Shown here in pieces: positions 54,020 through 64,000 of a DNA stretch of 64,000 bases. The notes under the pieces are model-generated. The model was given only the letters and a program-made list of their open reading frames with translations, had not been told where the DNA came from and searched no databases. The stretch comes from Diplolepis rosae (lineage: Eukaryota > Arthropoda > Insecta > Hymenoptera > Diplolepididae): positions 5,456,001-5,520,000 of the forward strand of contig JAPYXD010000742.1 in NCBI GenBank assembly GCA_030998225.1, written 5' to 3'. The position numbers and the translations under genes are program-made. Numbering within the stretch: the first letter of the stretch is position 1; every line of letters starts with the position of its first letter.

Positions 54020-54725
54020 GGGGACAGTCCCCTCAAGAGACCGAAAAAAACCGTTTTTCCTGATTTTTTTTCTCCCAGAAAGAAACATCGGAGACATAAA
54101 AACTTTAGGATATGTTTTAGTCATATCTTAGACTTTATTAACAAAAAAAATTACATCCGCAAAATTTCAAATGGCCGAGTAATCCACGTTTTGTGGCAGT
54201 GTCTCGACATGGTCGGAGTCAAACTGCGGGAACTATAGCAGCCGTTATTTTCAACTGAAATCAAAAATTTTTTTTTTGTTTTCTTCGTTAGACTTATTTT
54301 TTCTATGTGAAATACGGATTTTAAGAAATTCCGATTTTTAATACCTTTTTTATGAACAAATTACTAAAAAAAAGTCACTTTTTTTGAAATCATAATTTTT
54401 CGTCTACATTTCCGAATTTTGAAATTTCCGTAGTTCACATAGAACAAATAAGTCTAACGAAGAAAACAAAAAACAAAATTTTGATTTCAGTTGAAAATAA
54501 CGGCTGCTATAGTTCCCACAGTTTGACTCCGACCGAGTCGAGACGCTGCCGCAAAACGTGGATTACTCGGCCTTTTCCAATTTTTCGGATGTAATTTTCT
54601 TTGTTAATAAAATCTAAAATATGACTAAAACATATCCTAAAGTTCTTATGTCTCCGATGTTTCTTTCTGTGAGAAAAAAAATCAGGAAAAACGCCTTTTT
54701 TCGGTCTCTTGTGGGGACTGTCCCC
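54020..54725. mobile_element. TTAA-flanked foldback element, 706 bp
   Basis: TTAA at 54016-54019 and 54726-54729 encloses GGGGACAGTCCCC...GGGGACTGTCCCC; arms of about 290 bp (54020-54310, 54410-54725) form nearly the whole element. No coding capacity. TTAA targets suggest piggyBac or Kolobok mobilisation. Confidence 0.9.
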
Positions 54726-54943
54726 TTAAGACGAATTCAGCGACCTACAACACAAGGTCACTCTAGACAGGCAAGGTATGAAAATAGTCGAAAAATCATT
54801 TTCATTTCTTTTCATTTTTTACGATACCCATGATAATAAACATCGATAGGGTATTGTTGACACCGGCATAAAGTGAGCATTTTCTGTTGATATATCAGTT
54901 AGTCGCGCTTTACATTCTAATGTGAGTACATCGGAACGCGAAA

Positions 54944-55985
54944 ATGAACGATTTTCAAGAATATTTTGATATGTTGATGGTGCTGTGGGAATACCTTAAA
55001 CATTACAGAAACGCCCAAGATTTGCATGCGGCTCGTTATCCGGATAGGCAACAAAAATCGCACGTGGCTTTTAAGCGATTAGCTAACCGTTTCTGTCGCT
55101 TCGGTACAGTGAAACAAACACGAGTCAAATGTCGGCCAATTGTTAATGAAAATAATGCGGCTGCTATCTTAGCTTTTGCTGCACTAAATCCACATGCGTG
55201 CAGCAGGAAAATGGAAGAAAAAGAGTGGAATTAGTCAGCAATTTATATTAAGAATCTTACATCAACACAAGTTCCATCCGTATCGTATGTCATTACATCA
55301 GGATTTGTACGGTAATGATTTTCTAAGATGCGTCAAATTCTGTAATTGGATTCGTAGAAAAATGTGCACAGGCGTCTCATTTTTGAATAATCTGCTTTTT
55401 TCTAATGAAGCTAACTTCGCAAATACCGGAAATGTGAATAGGCATAATATGCATTATTGGGCAAATGAGAATCCTCGATGGATGAGAACTGTACAATTTC
55501 AACATCCGTGGTCCGTTAATTGTTGGTGCGGCATTGTCGGCGATCACGTCATTGGTCCATATTTTTTTGAAGGTCGCTTGACTGGACAAGTTTACGCGAA
55601 CATTCTGCAAAACGTACTGCCTCAATTAATGGAAGACGTGCCCTTACATGTTTGCATGAACATGTGGATGCAACACGACGGTGCACCACTCCATTATGCT
55701 CTGTGTTCAAGACAAGTGATGAATGAGATTTTTGACGAAAAGTGGATAGGACGAGGCGGCCCTGTAGCTTGGCCACCTCGTTCGCCAGATCTAACACCAG
55801 ATTACTTTTTATGGGGTTTTATGAAAGAACGCGTAATGGTGGTAGCACTTACCACGCCTGACGACATGAAAGAAAGAATACGTTGAGCATGTACTGAAAT
55901 TACACCACAAATGTTAACTGAAGTTATACTGTCTTTTCATCAGCGAATTAACAAGTGCTTACAGATCGAGGATCATCACTTCGAG
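54944..55985 (+). pseudogene. Tc1/mariner-superfamily transposase of the long-TIR element
   Basis: Start MNDFQEYFDMLMVLWEYLKHY..AQDLHAARYPDRQQ (helix-turn-helix of the DUF4817-like group). A frameshift near 55200 leads into a 230-codon frame with FHPYRMSLHQDLYGND, a first catalytic motif FSNEANF (usually SDEA; Asp replaced by Asn), HVIGPYFFEG, WMQHDGAPLHYA and WPPRSPDLTPDYFLWG. It ends in a stop at about 55885 but remains recognisable to HFEHLL near 55990. Same broad family as 33181-34265 but clearly distinct. Confidence 0.85.
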
Positions 55986-56324
55986 CATCTTCTGTAGGTA
56001 AACCCAAACCAAGGTTAGTGGATCCTTTGAAAGTAATTATTCCGATATGTTTTGATTTTTCGACTATTTTCATACTTTGCGTGACTAGAATGACCTTGTG
56101 TTGTAGGTCGCTGAATTCGTCTTAAAATCGGTAATAGTGTCATTGAAAAAAAATACATGGTTCCATTTAAAAAAGTGGAGTTGACCTTGACGTAGCTTCA
56201 GCGCCTCCACCGATAAAAAATAGGGTGATCCAGTATGACGGCCTTCTCGAACACTGAAACTTTTGTCTGAAACATTTTTGAATATGATTAATAGTTTGAG
56301 TGCTATCGCTCTGTAATACTTTTT

Positions 56325-56694
56325 GTGTCCAAATGGGCGGAAAAAGTCGCATTGCATGCTTGTGCGTAGAGCAGCATGGAGTCAATTGTGCCTCGGCGTC
56401 AAAATCGGGCGAAATGTTCATACCGCCCGCTTCAACGGGTGAAAATGTTCATACCGCCCACTTCAACGGGCAAAATGTTCATACCGTCCGAAACTTGACT
56501 GCTCGCGGCTAACTACGCACTCGCACGTAACGCGACTTTTTCCACCAATTTGGACACAAAACGTCGTGTGCACCTCGAGCGACATAGTAGCGATATGACT
56601 CGTGTGAATACCGCCCTCGCTATGCTCGGGCGGGTACACTTCGCACTCGTCACAATCGCCACCATGCCGCCCTTGGTACACAATATACTAATGT
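56325..56694. mobile_element. GC-rich MITE with 31-bp tandem repeats
   Basis: TTGTGTCCAAATGGGCGG and, inverted at the far end, CCGCCCTTGGTACACAA form the ends; a second inverted copy of the terminal segment (GCGACTTTTTCCACCAATTTGGACACAA) lies at 56538-56567, so two units may be fused. ATGTTCATACCGCCC repeats at 56414, 56445 and 56475. Several overlapping frames (for example 56463-56681 minus) are artefacts of the repeat. Confidence 0.75.
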
Positions 56695-56799
56695 GCCTCA
56701 CGCTTTATATTACTTAAATATCATACACTTTGGGTACTGTTTTGTACACTATCCTGATGTCAGAGTTAATGAGTAGAAACCAAAATCAATTCAATCCTC

Positions 56800-57290
56800 A
56801 TCGCTGTTTTCATCAATCACTGGATTGATATTTCCTTTTACAAACAATTTACTCAGTATTTAAGCTGGTCTCATGATTTTTGATAAATATCTTGCGTTGG
56901 AGAGGTAATATATAACCGCAGGAATATGCGAGCAGCAGCCAACCGTTTTCCGGCCATTGGCATATTCACAGGCATATCGCTCAATGCCTGAAATGCTCAC
57001 AGTGTTCAGAACATATCCCTTGACTAGACTTGAATTTTCAAGATATGTGTTTGGTGTTTTACAAATTGCAGATTGATCGATTCATCAACGTTCATCATTT
57101 CCGCTAAGTACGAAAATGCTTGGGAATACTGATACGAACCAGTGGACAAGACCTTCAAATATTTTTCTTTCAACTCCAAAAAATTAAGAATGTTTTTCGA
57201 ATCTTCATCTGATAGCAATTTTTTACCGAAGTAATTATGTAAAAATGCTGCAATTTTAAAATATAACAATCGTACAACTGCTTTGCGATA
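56800..57290 (-). pseudogene. DDE transposase C-terminus (PIF/ISL2EU-like)
   Basis: Minus frame 57024-57269 reads AAFLHNYFGKKLLSDEDS ... LSTGSYQYSQAFSYLAEMM, which follow in order the HNAF, helical and TCGTYQIKQAKSY segments behind the catalytic domain of DDE_Tnp_4-type transposases. Broken frames below it continue with a WPM..GC-SHI-like zinc (SWIM) end, then SNARYLSKIMRP and VIDENSDED. The catalytic part is missing upstream. The zinc-finger Cys/His set is not complete. Confidence 0.55.
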
Positions 57291-57690
57291 TTATTAGTGT
57301 GGTATTTAATAATAGTGCTTCATGACAAAGCACTGAGCCCGAACATCTTTTTCGAAGGCATTCATCATCGATGCAGAATATTCTGAGACCAGCTGTTCTT
57401 GTTATCTTCTGGTATAATAATGCGATAATATGATTGTAATATTCAATACATCGCGAAAACATTGTATTACAATATGTAGTAGGAGTAGTACTAGTAATAT
57501 AGTTGGCCCCCAGTTTGAATTTAATATACCATACTTCAGGTGCCAAATACATGGGGCAATGCAGTTTTTAATTTTTTTAACTCTGATCTACCGTTTTAAT
57601 CACGGCGACAAAAATATATTTTATTATTCAGAACCTAAGTATATTCAAGAAAAAAATAGTCGCGCTACCCGAAGGAAAACCATGTAAAAA

Positions 57691-57955
57691 AATCTTAAGA
57701 AATAAAAAACTATTTTTAATACCTTCCCGGTAAACGGAATTAATTCTCAATTTTTTCCTCAAAGTTCCCCAGTGGACCGCATCAAAATCAAGTCAGCCAT
57801 TTTGGAGAAAATTTGATTTTTCGATTTTTTTGTGTCTAAAAAGAAGAGTTCTTGAAGTTGAGACTTTCGCGTTGAAAGTCTTTAAACAGCAGTAAATTAT
57901 CCCTAAAATATGAATCCAATACGCATGGAGGCAGCAAATCTATGCTTATGCTGCT
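57691..57955. other. no supported gene
   Basis: AT-rich sequence between the outer right arm and the Gypsy #4 remnant; nothing recognised. Confidence 0.5.
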
Positions 57956-57959
57956 ACGG

Positions 57960-58690
57960 CCTTTCTTTGTTTTGAAGTCTCCACCTCATTTTTATAGTTT
58001 TCTCGTGTATTTCTTGTTGGAATTTCCTTGGTAGTCATTTCTCATAAGCTGTCATAAAAGCATTGTTATCATCATCAATGCCTGCCTTGTAGGCTACATC
58101 AAAATCATATTTTGCGAGTTTTGATCTCCAATTTGAAACTCGTGAAGAAGGGTCTTCAGAAATTTTGAAACCAAATTAGAGGTTTGTGATCAGTTACTAA
58201 AGTGAATTTTCTGCCATACAAATAAAGACAAAAATAAGTAACACAAAATATTATAGCAAGAACTTCTTTTTCTTATGTATCATATCTGTATCACTTGGAC
58301 TACGTGGAGCATATACTTTTCGCTTATCCTTACCTATTTTTCCTTGTGATAAAATACCTCCCATTGCAAATCTTGATGAATCTGTTGTGGGTATAAAAGG
58401 TTGAGGACAATCAGGTTTATGTCAAAGTGGTTCTTCACATAATTTTACTCTTTGAATATCGAAAGCTGTTTGTTGTTTTCAGTCCAATTGAAAGGTATAT
58501 TTTTTTTTAGAAAGAAATGATTTGAAAAAATTAGCAACTATATTGGTACTTATTATCTGATAAAATTTCTTCAATTCTCACTGATTCTTTTATTTTTAAA
58601 GAACCTTTTTGATTTTTATCAACTATTTTTGCAAGCTGACTATCTTGTTTAGCTTCACTATGTGTAATCATTTTTGGGGTAAATGCTACA
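57960..58690 (-). pseudogene. Gypsy #4 RNase H remnant
   Basis: Minus-strand frames read, with several shifts, the tether before RNase H, then DSSRFAMGGILSQGK, a glycine- and lysine-rich insert, KKKEVLAI, LYGRKFTLVTDHKPL and SRVSNWRSKLAKYDFDV. TDHKPL is the characteristic Gypsy RNase H motif. No integrase or LTR nearby on this strand. Confidence 0.75.
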
Positions 58691-58735
58691 AGGGTATTTG
58701 ATTTTGACATTGAGTCATTATAAAGGGTCTATGGG

Positions 58736-59034
58736 GATAAACATGTAAAAATGAACCACGCACGTATCAAGCCTATATCGGTACGATATATTAACATCTA
58801 CATATGTGAATATAAAATCCTGCCAATTTCAACCTTAAAATTTCATTTCTTTGGAAGATATGGTGTGGAGATTTAAATTTAAAAATGGGTTTTTCTTAAA
58901 AATTGCTGAACCGATTTTGACTAACATAATGTATGTTGTAGTAACCAAAAAGACTACTTTTAGAAAAAAGTTTCGATTTTTTAAAATAAAAAATAGGGGT
59001 AAAAATGCTTCCAAATATTGAAATCATTTTTGGG
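58736..59034. other. no supported gene
   Basis: AT-rich; a 67-codon minus frame (58896-59099) has no recognisable domain. Confidence 0.5.
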
Positions 59035-59765
59035 GTTATATTTTTGAGGTACACCTCCAATATTTTTCCAAAAAAGCCTTGAAATGTCTGCTTCAACATA
59101 CATTTTTGTCAAATTTTTCATGTTGATGCGTCATGGCGATAAATGATGAAGATCATGCATGGCGCATAGTGCATAGCATACTTTCACTTCAGCCGGGCAC
59201 ATCGAATTCCACTGTTTGGTTGACACTTTATTAGTCTAATTAAGCCTCGGCTGGGATAATGGTGCACTTTTCTTTTAAAGAATCACTCATTTTCCATTCC
59301 TTTTGTATGCAGTACGATTTTGAACTCCTTATTAGGAAGCTATTTGAGTGTGTGTCTCTCTTATTCAAACACTTCAGGGCATACGTTTAGTGCTATTTCC
59401 GTAGTTATTATATCCATCATAAATATAAGTCAATCAGTTTATACGAAGGATTATGAAATTACTAAAAGGTTCTCATGAACAGATTAGAGAGGTTGCCAAA
59501 ATGATTAAAAACGAAGATTGAACGGTTGGATTCAATATTGGTGTACTTGCGTTTTCAGAATTTTTTTTTGGTTTTTCATAATATTATCTACAAAAGAAAT
59601 GAAAAATAAGTGGTCCCTCAAAAGACAAGTGCCCGGCTGAAGTGAGAGTATGCTGTGTGCTGTGCGGCATGCATGATTTTCATCACTTTTCACCATGACG
59701 CACCACCACGAGAAATCTGGCAAAAATGTAAGTTGAATCAGACATTTTAAGGTGTACCTCTAAAA
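59035..59765. repeat. foldback element with GGTACACCT ends
   Basis: Left 59046-59210 (GAGGTACACCTCC, AAATGTCTG.TTCAACATACATTTTTG, GCATAGTGCATAGCATACTTTCACTTCAGCCGGGC) is inverted at 59625-59757. The 400-bp centre is AT-rich. The next stretch, to 60140, shows no gene. Confidence 0.75.
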
Positions 59766-60147
59766 CACAACCTAAAAAACAAAAATTTAAATATTATTTT
59801 TCTTCAATAAATCACTTAGTATTTCCATTTTTTGTTTGTTGCAAATTCAAATTAAAATTTAGTATCAAATAGAATGATACGCCTTGTTAACGAACTTATC
59901 TTTACTTTTTCGGCTCCGATAAAGTGTGCCCAAGCTTAATTCAATCTGATAATTCTATCGAGAGTTATCAAGTATACGACCTACTAGAGACAGACAGACA
60001 CTTTAGTAAAAAACACTTTTTCTGACTTAAGGCGTCTCAAAACGTAAAAATTTTATGAAAATTCCGAGTCATTTTTCACATAGAACTAATACCTTGACAT
60101 CCATGATGCGAATGTAATAAATATTTGTAACTTTATTTTCCCCTTAA

Positions 60148-60404
60148 GGGGGGAGATACCTCTAGAACTTTCAAAAAATCAAAAATTTTTTTTGCTCAAA
60201 TCGATTGAAAAACTATTCAAAAATTGACGGGAACCGTCATATTTTCGCCATTTTGTATTTTTCTATCATGAAAAAATTGTTTTTTTGAAGTTAAATAATG
60301 CCTTCTAACATATGCAAAAAATCCGGACTTGCTTCGTTTTCATTTTCCCAGAATAAAATTGAAAAAAACTGCTTTTTTTAAGGGTTATAGAGGTATCTCC
60401 CCCC
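60148..60404. mobile_element. TTAA-flanked MITE, 257 bp
   Basis: TTAA (60144-60147, 60405-60408) encloses GGGGGGAGATACCTCTA and its perfect inverse. Non-coding. Another piggyBac/Kolobok-type target. Confidence 0.85.
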
Positions 60405-60644
60405 TTAAACCAACATAATCATTATTCTTTTTATCGTTCTTATTATACTGTTTTTATTAATGTTGGTTAACTATTTTTAAAAATAAAATTAATAGTCCCC
60501 TTATTTTATATTCTATATTCTTTAATTATTTATTCATAACGATTTCCAGCTAATTACAAGTCTCATCGACTTCGTTTCATGTTCAGAATTTTTCATTTTT
60601 TTTTCCATTTTTTAAGTTAATTTTCCTCAAAAAAATAATATAAA

Positions 60645-60920
60645 TGCATTGATATATAGGCAATTAAATTTAAAAAAATTTTCAAAACTTATTATTCAAT
60701 ACCATAGAGGAATGGAAGAGATATTAATATTTAAATATTAATATTAGCTGAATGTTTCGAAATAGTTTTTGTACGATATTAATATGAGTAAAAAGAGGAA
60801 AATTTTATTTAAAATATTCAGGTAATATTAATATTCAAAGTCTGATCTCTTTTATTTAATCATGGCATTGAATAATATATTTTTAAAAATTTTCATATTA
60901 AATTGTCCGTATATTACTGT
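60645..60920. repeat. AT-rich foldback
   Basis: CAATTTAAATTT/AAATTAAATTG-like arms with TTATTCAATACCAT / ATGGCATTGAATAA and AATATTAATATT on both sides of an AT-rich loop. Confidence 0.6.
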
Positions 60921-61084
60921 GAATTTTCTGGGAGTGATGGTACAGTTAACGTCGCGTGTGACGATTCGGCAAACTAACTTAGGAATTCAACTTGGGACAT
61001 TAACGGAGCGCCATTTTATTTTCTGATGCATACGGCTGTGAGGCATATCTGATGCGCTCTGAGAAAAGGACCCTAAGCGTCCAA

Positions 61085-61689
61085 AAATCGATTTCAGGCT
61101 TATGATCGTTATAGATTAACTAAAGCCTACTCTTCAAGTATCTGTAGGGAGAAATCATTTTCCTTGAATATTTTGCAAGAATCATTTTGCAATCATGTGT
61201 CACGCCAATCACAATTGGTCACGATCTTTATCAACGGTTTTTCTCGGTCTTAGGTCGAACTTCATGGACACCGGCTCGTCTCCGGCTGAATTTCTATACG
61301 GCACAACCTTACATATACCCGGAGAGTTCGTTCTACCAGATGATTTCAACCCAGATCCAAAGATTTTTCTAGAAGAATTCCGCGAGCATATGCGATCAAT
61401 CAAAGCAGTACCTGCAGAACATCATTACAAAAAGCGAGTCTTCCTGCACAAGGATCTCAATACATGCTCACACGTTTTCTTCAGAGTAGGAAAAGCTAAG
61501 GAGTCCCTCGAGCGTCCTTACACAGGTCCTCACAGGATTATGAAGCGTACTTCTGACCGGGTATTTCAGATCGACGTGAACGGTTCACCACGGCATGTAT
61601 CTGTTGAAAATGTCAAGCCAGCGTATTTCCTTCGACAGGATATTTGTGATCCCTTGTTTAAAAAAGCAAGTAAATGTAATGCAATGTAA
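61085..61689 (+). pseudogene. Gypsy #5 integrase C-terminal part, 5'-truncated
   Basis: The 164-codon frame 61195-61689 begins inside integrase: LSTVFLGLRSNFMDTGSSPAEFLYGTTL (end of the core), then RVFLHKDLNTCSHVFFRVGK, YTGPHRIMKR and the terminal RHVSVENVKPAYF. The frame is open to its natural stop, followed by a 3' UTR and the LTR. The DDE residues are outside the surviving piece, and 61085-61194 has no recognisable upstream core. 60921-61084 is unassigned. Confidence 0.8.
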
Positions 61690-61901
61690 ATACTGCGATA
61701 AAAACTTATTCACGCAAAAAGAAGGTGCAATTTAAAGTATGTCAAGTTACTTGTAAACCTAGTTTTAGTTTAAGTCAAGCAACGCGTCCAAGTTTATAAC
61801 AGAAAAGCGTTATAATCGATTTGCAAATTATGTTCATGCGGCTATATTATTTAAGCTATTACAGTTTCATTCCGACTTAGGGCGTCATTACGGGAGAATA
61901 T

Positions 61902-62210
61902 TGTAGGGTTCTAGAGGCCCCTCTCCAACATTCTGTTGGAGCCACGCTCAGTCTCGAGTTTCGTCTCAATAAGAATGTATACTCTAAAAACCACAAGGAG
62001 TTTCCTCTCTAGTTAAGTAGTTCATAACACAAGGCTGAGTACACAGCCGACCACGGATGCCTTGCTCCACCAACCGTTTTGTAGCACACACAGTGGATTA
62101 TATATCTAAATAAAGTTTTGTTAAGATACGCCCTGACTTGTGTTCTCTGCCACAGATATTTGCGGATGTAGGCGGCCTGGGTACGTACAGAACGACTCTA
62201 ATTACCTACA
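61902..62210 (+). mobile_element. Gypsy #5 3' LTR, 309 bp
   Basis: Begins TGTAGGGTTC after a GGGAGAATA purine tract and ends TACCTACA, giving TGTAG...CTACA ends; AATAAAG at 62104-62114. It stands in the right place after the integrase frame. No 5' LTR is in the window, so the element is truncated. Confidence 0.55.
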
Positions 62211-63254
62211 AATCCCAGCCCTATCCGACGACGGCCTTTTTCAACGTTGAAAAAGTCGCCCGTTAGTGATGCCACTTGGAACTAATCCGTAAGGCGGCGC
62301 CACCTCTGTCCACTCCGATTAAAGTAATATTTTATATGGAAAAAATTGATAAACATTTAAAGTTTTGTGATTTTTGAAGAACCAAGATTATCAATTTTAT
62401 TAAAATAACATTTTTAAATACTAATCAGAACTTGAAACATAAAATAGTTATAACACTCTAGAAAATTAATCGCAAAAGAACAAGAAATAAATTGACTTGA
62501 ATATAGGATCATTATAACACGAATAATTAGAGTAAAATTATTTCTTCATTAATATTTCTTTACCAATATCGATAATAATGGAAATATTAGCAATACATTT
62601 TTTGAAGTTTCTTAAATCATAGCTTATTTTTTATGGGAAAATATTCTCTACAACTTAACCGTTTCCAATTTTGGAAAATAAATTCTTTAATGGCTGAAAT
62701 CATTAAAAAATCCTGTGACCATCAATATTTATTTATAATATTAAAATATCTAAAACTTATAAAAAGAATTTACAATAAAACGTGCATGAGCAACAGGTTT
62801 TAAAAAGTATTGATTAAACGAAAATAGAATGTACAGCAGTAAAATAGTAATAGGGAGAGAGATAATAGTGAATTTATGAATAGAAAAACATCGTAAGACT
62901 TCAAGGGAGGGGATACGCGTTGCCATGCGTTGCGTTTAATTGAACACAAAATTTAAAAATCGCAGTTTCTCGAGTAATAATAATCAGATCCAGTTGATTA
63001 TTTCGTAGAAAATTTGTTCAGTTTTTGACGCTTCTAACAAATCTAGTCGCATGATTTGTTTCGCAGAACTTCAATGTACAAACAATGAACATAGTTTTTA
63101 CAAATTTCAGCTAAAAAAAATTTAGGACAGCATGAATCGGGAATTTTACTCCTCATTCGGCACAATTTTATTCGTAGGGCGGGAAACACCCTTTAAAAAT
63201 TAAAAAAAAAGGTGTGCAAAAGATGTTTTCATAGCGCCTCCTTTGAAAATCCGA
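62211..63254. other. no supported gene
   Basis: AT-rich sequence, with a GC-rich stretch at 62220-62330 next to the LTR that may be flank or leader of the same element. No ORF of note. Confidence 0.5.
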
Positions 63255-63490
63255 TTTGCAGTACCTGTAGAGCGGGTTGAAACTACGATTTTCAACCCCA
63301 GGGTTGAAAGTCGCTGTTACAGTTACAGCCAATCAGATTCTCAAAAGAGTTGCTATGAAAAATAGTATACATTACTCGAAACAAAACACAGCGAAAGCAT
63401 TTCGTGTGATTGCAGCCCTTGTTTCACTCGGGCAGCAAACTTCACACTCATGCAATCGCTCTGTTTCGCCCCTTGTAATGTAATATACTA
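63255..63490 (-). repeat. dispersed 270-bp repeat, copy 2
   Basis: The inverse of 15230-15500 (shared GTAGAGCGGGTTGAAACTAC, ATTTCGTGTGATTGCAGCCC, CACTCATGCAATCGCTCTG). A short plus frame (63277-63483) across it is a repeat artefact. From 63491 to the window end no gene is seen; a 127-codon minus frame (63372-63755) lies partly on the repeat. Confidence 0.85.
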
Positions 63491-64000
63491 TTCCTCTAAC
63501 AAACCATAAAAAAGAATGAGCTCCCCAAATGCATTTTCGAGCAAAGCAATAGGATGTTTTGCTTTTAACAAATGACGATCGGCGTTTTTTTCGATGGAAA
63601 TATTTATAGATTATAAGCATAAAGAATCGTTGTTTCAGCTCATAAGAATCCGTTATTGCTGCAAAAATAATCCGATCGAGCTGAATTTTTCTTCCATTAT
63701 TACTAAATGTATGAGGAATAAACCCGGAAAACATTTTGGGGACAGTTGCAGGCAATATTTGTCGATCGCAATTGAGGGGCTTTAGGAAATAATTGCCATT
63801 AACTGCGTTCTCATTTTTGTGCGTTATTTTGTCAAAAGCTTTGACAATAACACAGCCTTGAAACGGTTGTCAATAAATGGGCACTTTCTTTTTGTTCGCA
63901 AGAGTCGGCATCGACAAGTAAATAGATGGTCAATTTATGAGCACATCTATTCAGGTGATTTTTCGTCAAAAAATCATCAATTTGTGGGCAATATCGAGGA

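Larger units (their letters stand above)
53805..56705 (+). mobile_element. long-TIR Tc1/mariner-like element with two nested MITEs
   Basis: TA (53803-53804, 56706-56707) flanks CAGGGTGAGGCACAT and its near-inverse ATGTGCCTCACGCTT. After removing a TTAA foldback (54020-54725) and a GC-rich MITE (56325-56694), the TIRs are about 320 bp each (ACAGAGMGATAGC, TTTCAGACAAAAG, GGCGCTGAAGCTACGTCAAG, AAGACGAATTCAGCGACCTACAACACAAGGTCA). One transposase gene lies in the centre. Confidence 0.85.
52722..57685. mobile_element. large TIR element, PIF/ISL2EU-like, with nested insertions
   Basis: Outer arms 52722-53525 and 57490-57685 are inverse copies once a nested MITE pair (52795-53400) is removed; they share CCTTCGGGTAGCGC, TTCTTGAATATAC, AAAATATATTTTTGTC and TATTCAAACTGGGG. 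Inside the right arm a minus-strand transposase C-terminus remains (56800-57290). A complete long-TIR mariner (53805-56705) sits between the arms. The original left interior survives only as 53526-53804 (plus frame 53466-53759, unassigned). Confidence 0.65.

Noticed and set aside
53918..54124. 68-codon frame repeated at 54621-54833
   Set aside because: Both are readings of the two arms of the TTAA foldback.
56463..56681. GC-rich 72-codon frame with several Cys
   Set aside because: It lies wholly in a MITE with tandem repeats; neighbouring frames are open too because the sequence is GC-rich.
1..64000. CRISPR array, bacterial operon or prophage
   Set aside because: Repeats are not regularly spaced with unique spacers; exons, introns and eukaryotic transposons show nuclear animal DNA.

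Overview
The window is AT-rich nuclear DNA from an animal, most likely an insect. Spliced exons with GT...AG junctions sit among mariner, Gypsy, Copia, Penelope, hAT, piggyBac-like and foldback elements of insect type, with no operons or bacterial signals. The mariner crowding and short introns fit Hymenoptera, but the sequence does not fix the species. It looks like an intergenic and intronic transposon graveyard in which almost every long ORF is a decayed transposase or pol fragment.

0-11 kb: a mariner is cut in two by a 5.56-kb TIR element (459-6018, GGG target duplication). That element carries a solo LTR, a hAT MITE rich in TATCGATA, and a decayed gene for an unassigned KYHRSCY-type protein. 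A CACTG-ended MITE with a tRNA-like core (6019-6930) lies between it and the rest of the mariner. A degenerate Gypsy follows on the minus strand (7383 to about 10730). 11-16 kb: a dead mariner, then the best host-like gene of the window, a five-exon plus-strand gene (14078-15848) whose splice phases all agree and which predicts 324 residues; I do not recognise it. 17-23 kb: a Copia element with a 5' LTR and a half-tRNA-iMet primer site, inserted in a minus-strand mariner that is also interrupted by a 1311-bp plus-strand mariner; then a possible envelope-like remnant.

23-33 kb: a long hairpin, a composite insertion with two inverted tRNA-like cloverleaves (25998-26547), two phase-compatible exons forming one dsRNA-binding domain (27195-27352 and 30425-30590), a mariner interrupted by a CCCTAG foldback, and a GC-rich minus-strand exon (31987-32267). 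33-42 kb: a nearly intact Tc1/mariner-type transposase gene, several MITEs (one piggyBac-like with six TCAAGGTCA sites), a mirror-image pair of hammerhead-like motifs, a 2.1-kb palindrome and one isolated exon. 42-52 kb: a Penelope-like element with an inverted N-terminal half and a hammerhead-like motif, two Gypsy wrecks and an RNase H1-like pseudogene. 52-64 kb: nested TIR elements (52.7-57.7 kb), Gypsy fragments, TTAA-flanked and foldback MITEs, and an LTR.

The elements do not work together as a system. Their nesting gives a relative order of insertion, and several short elements carry regulatory-type or structured-RNA motifs, which are the most interesting signals here.
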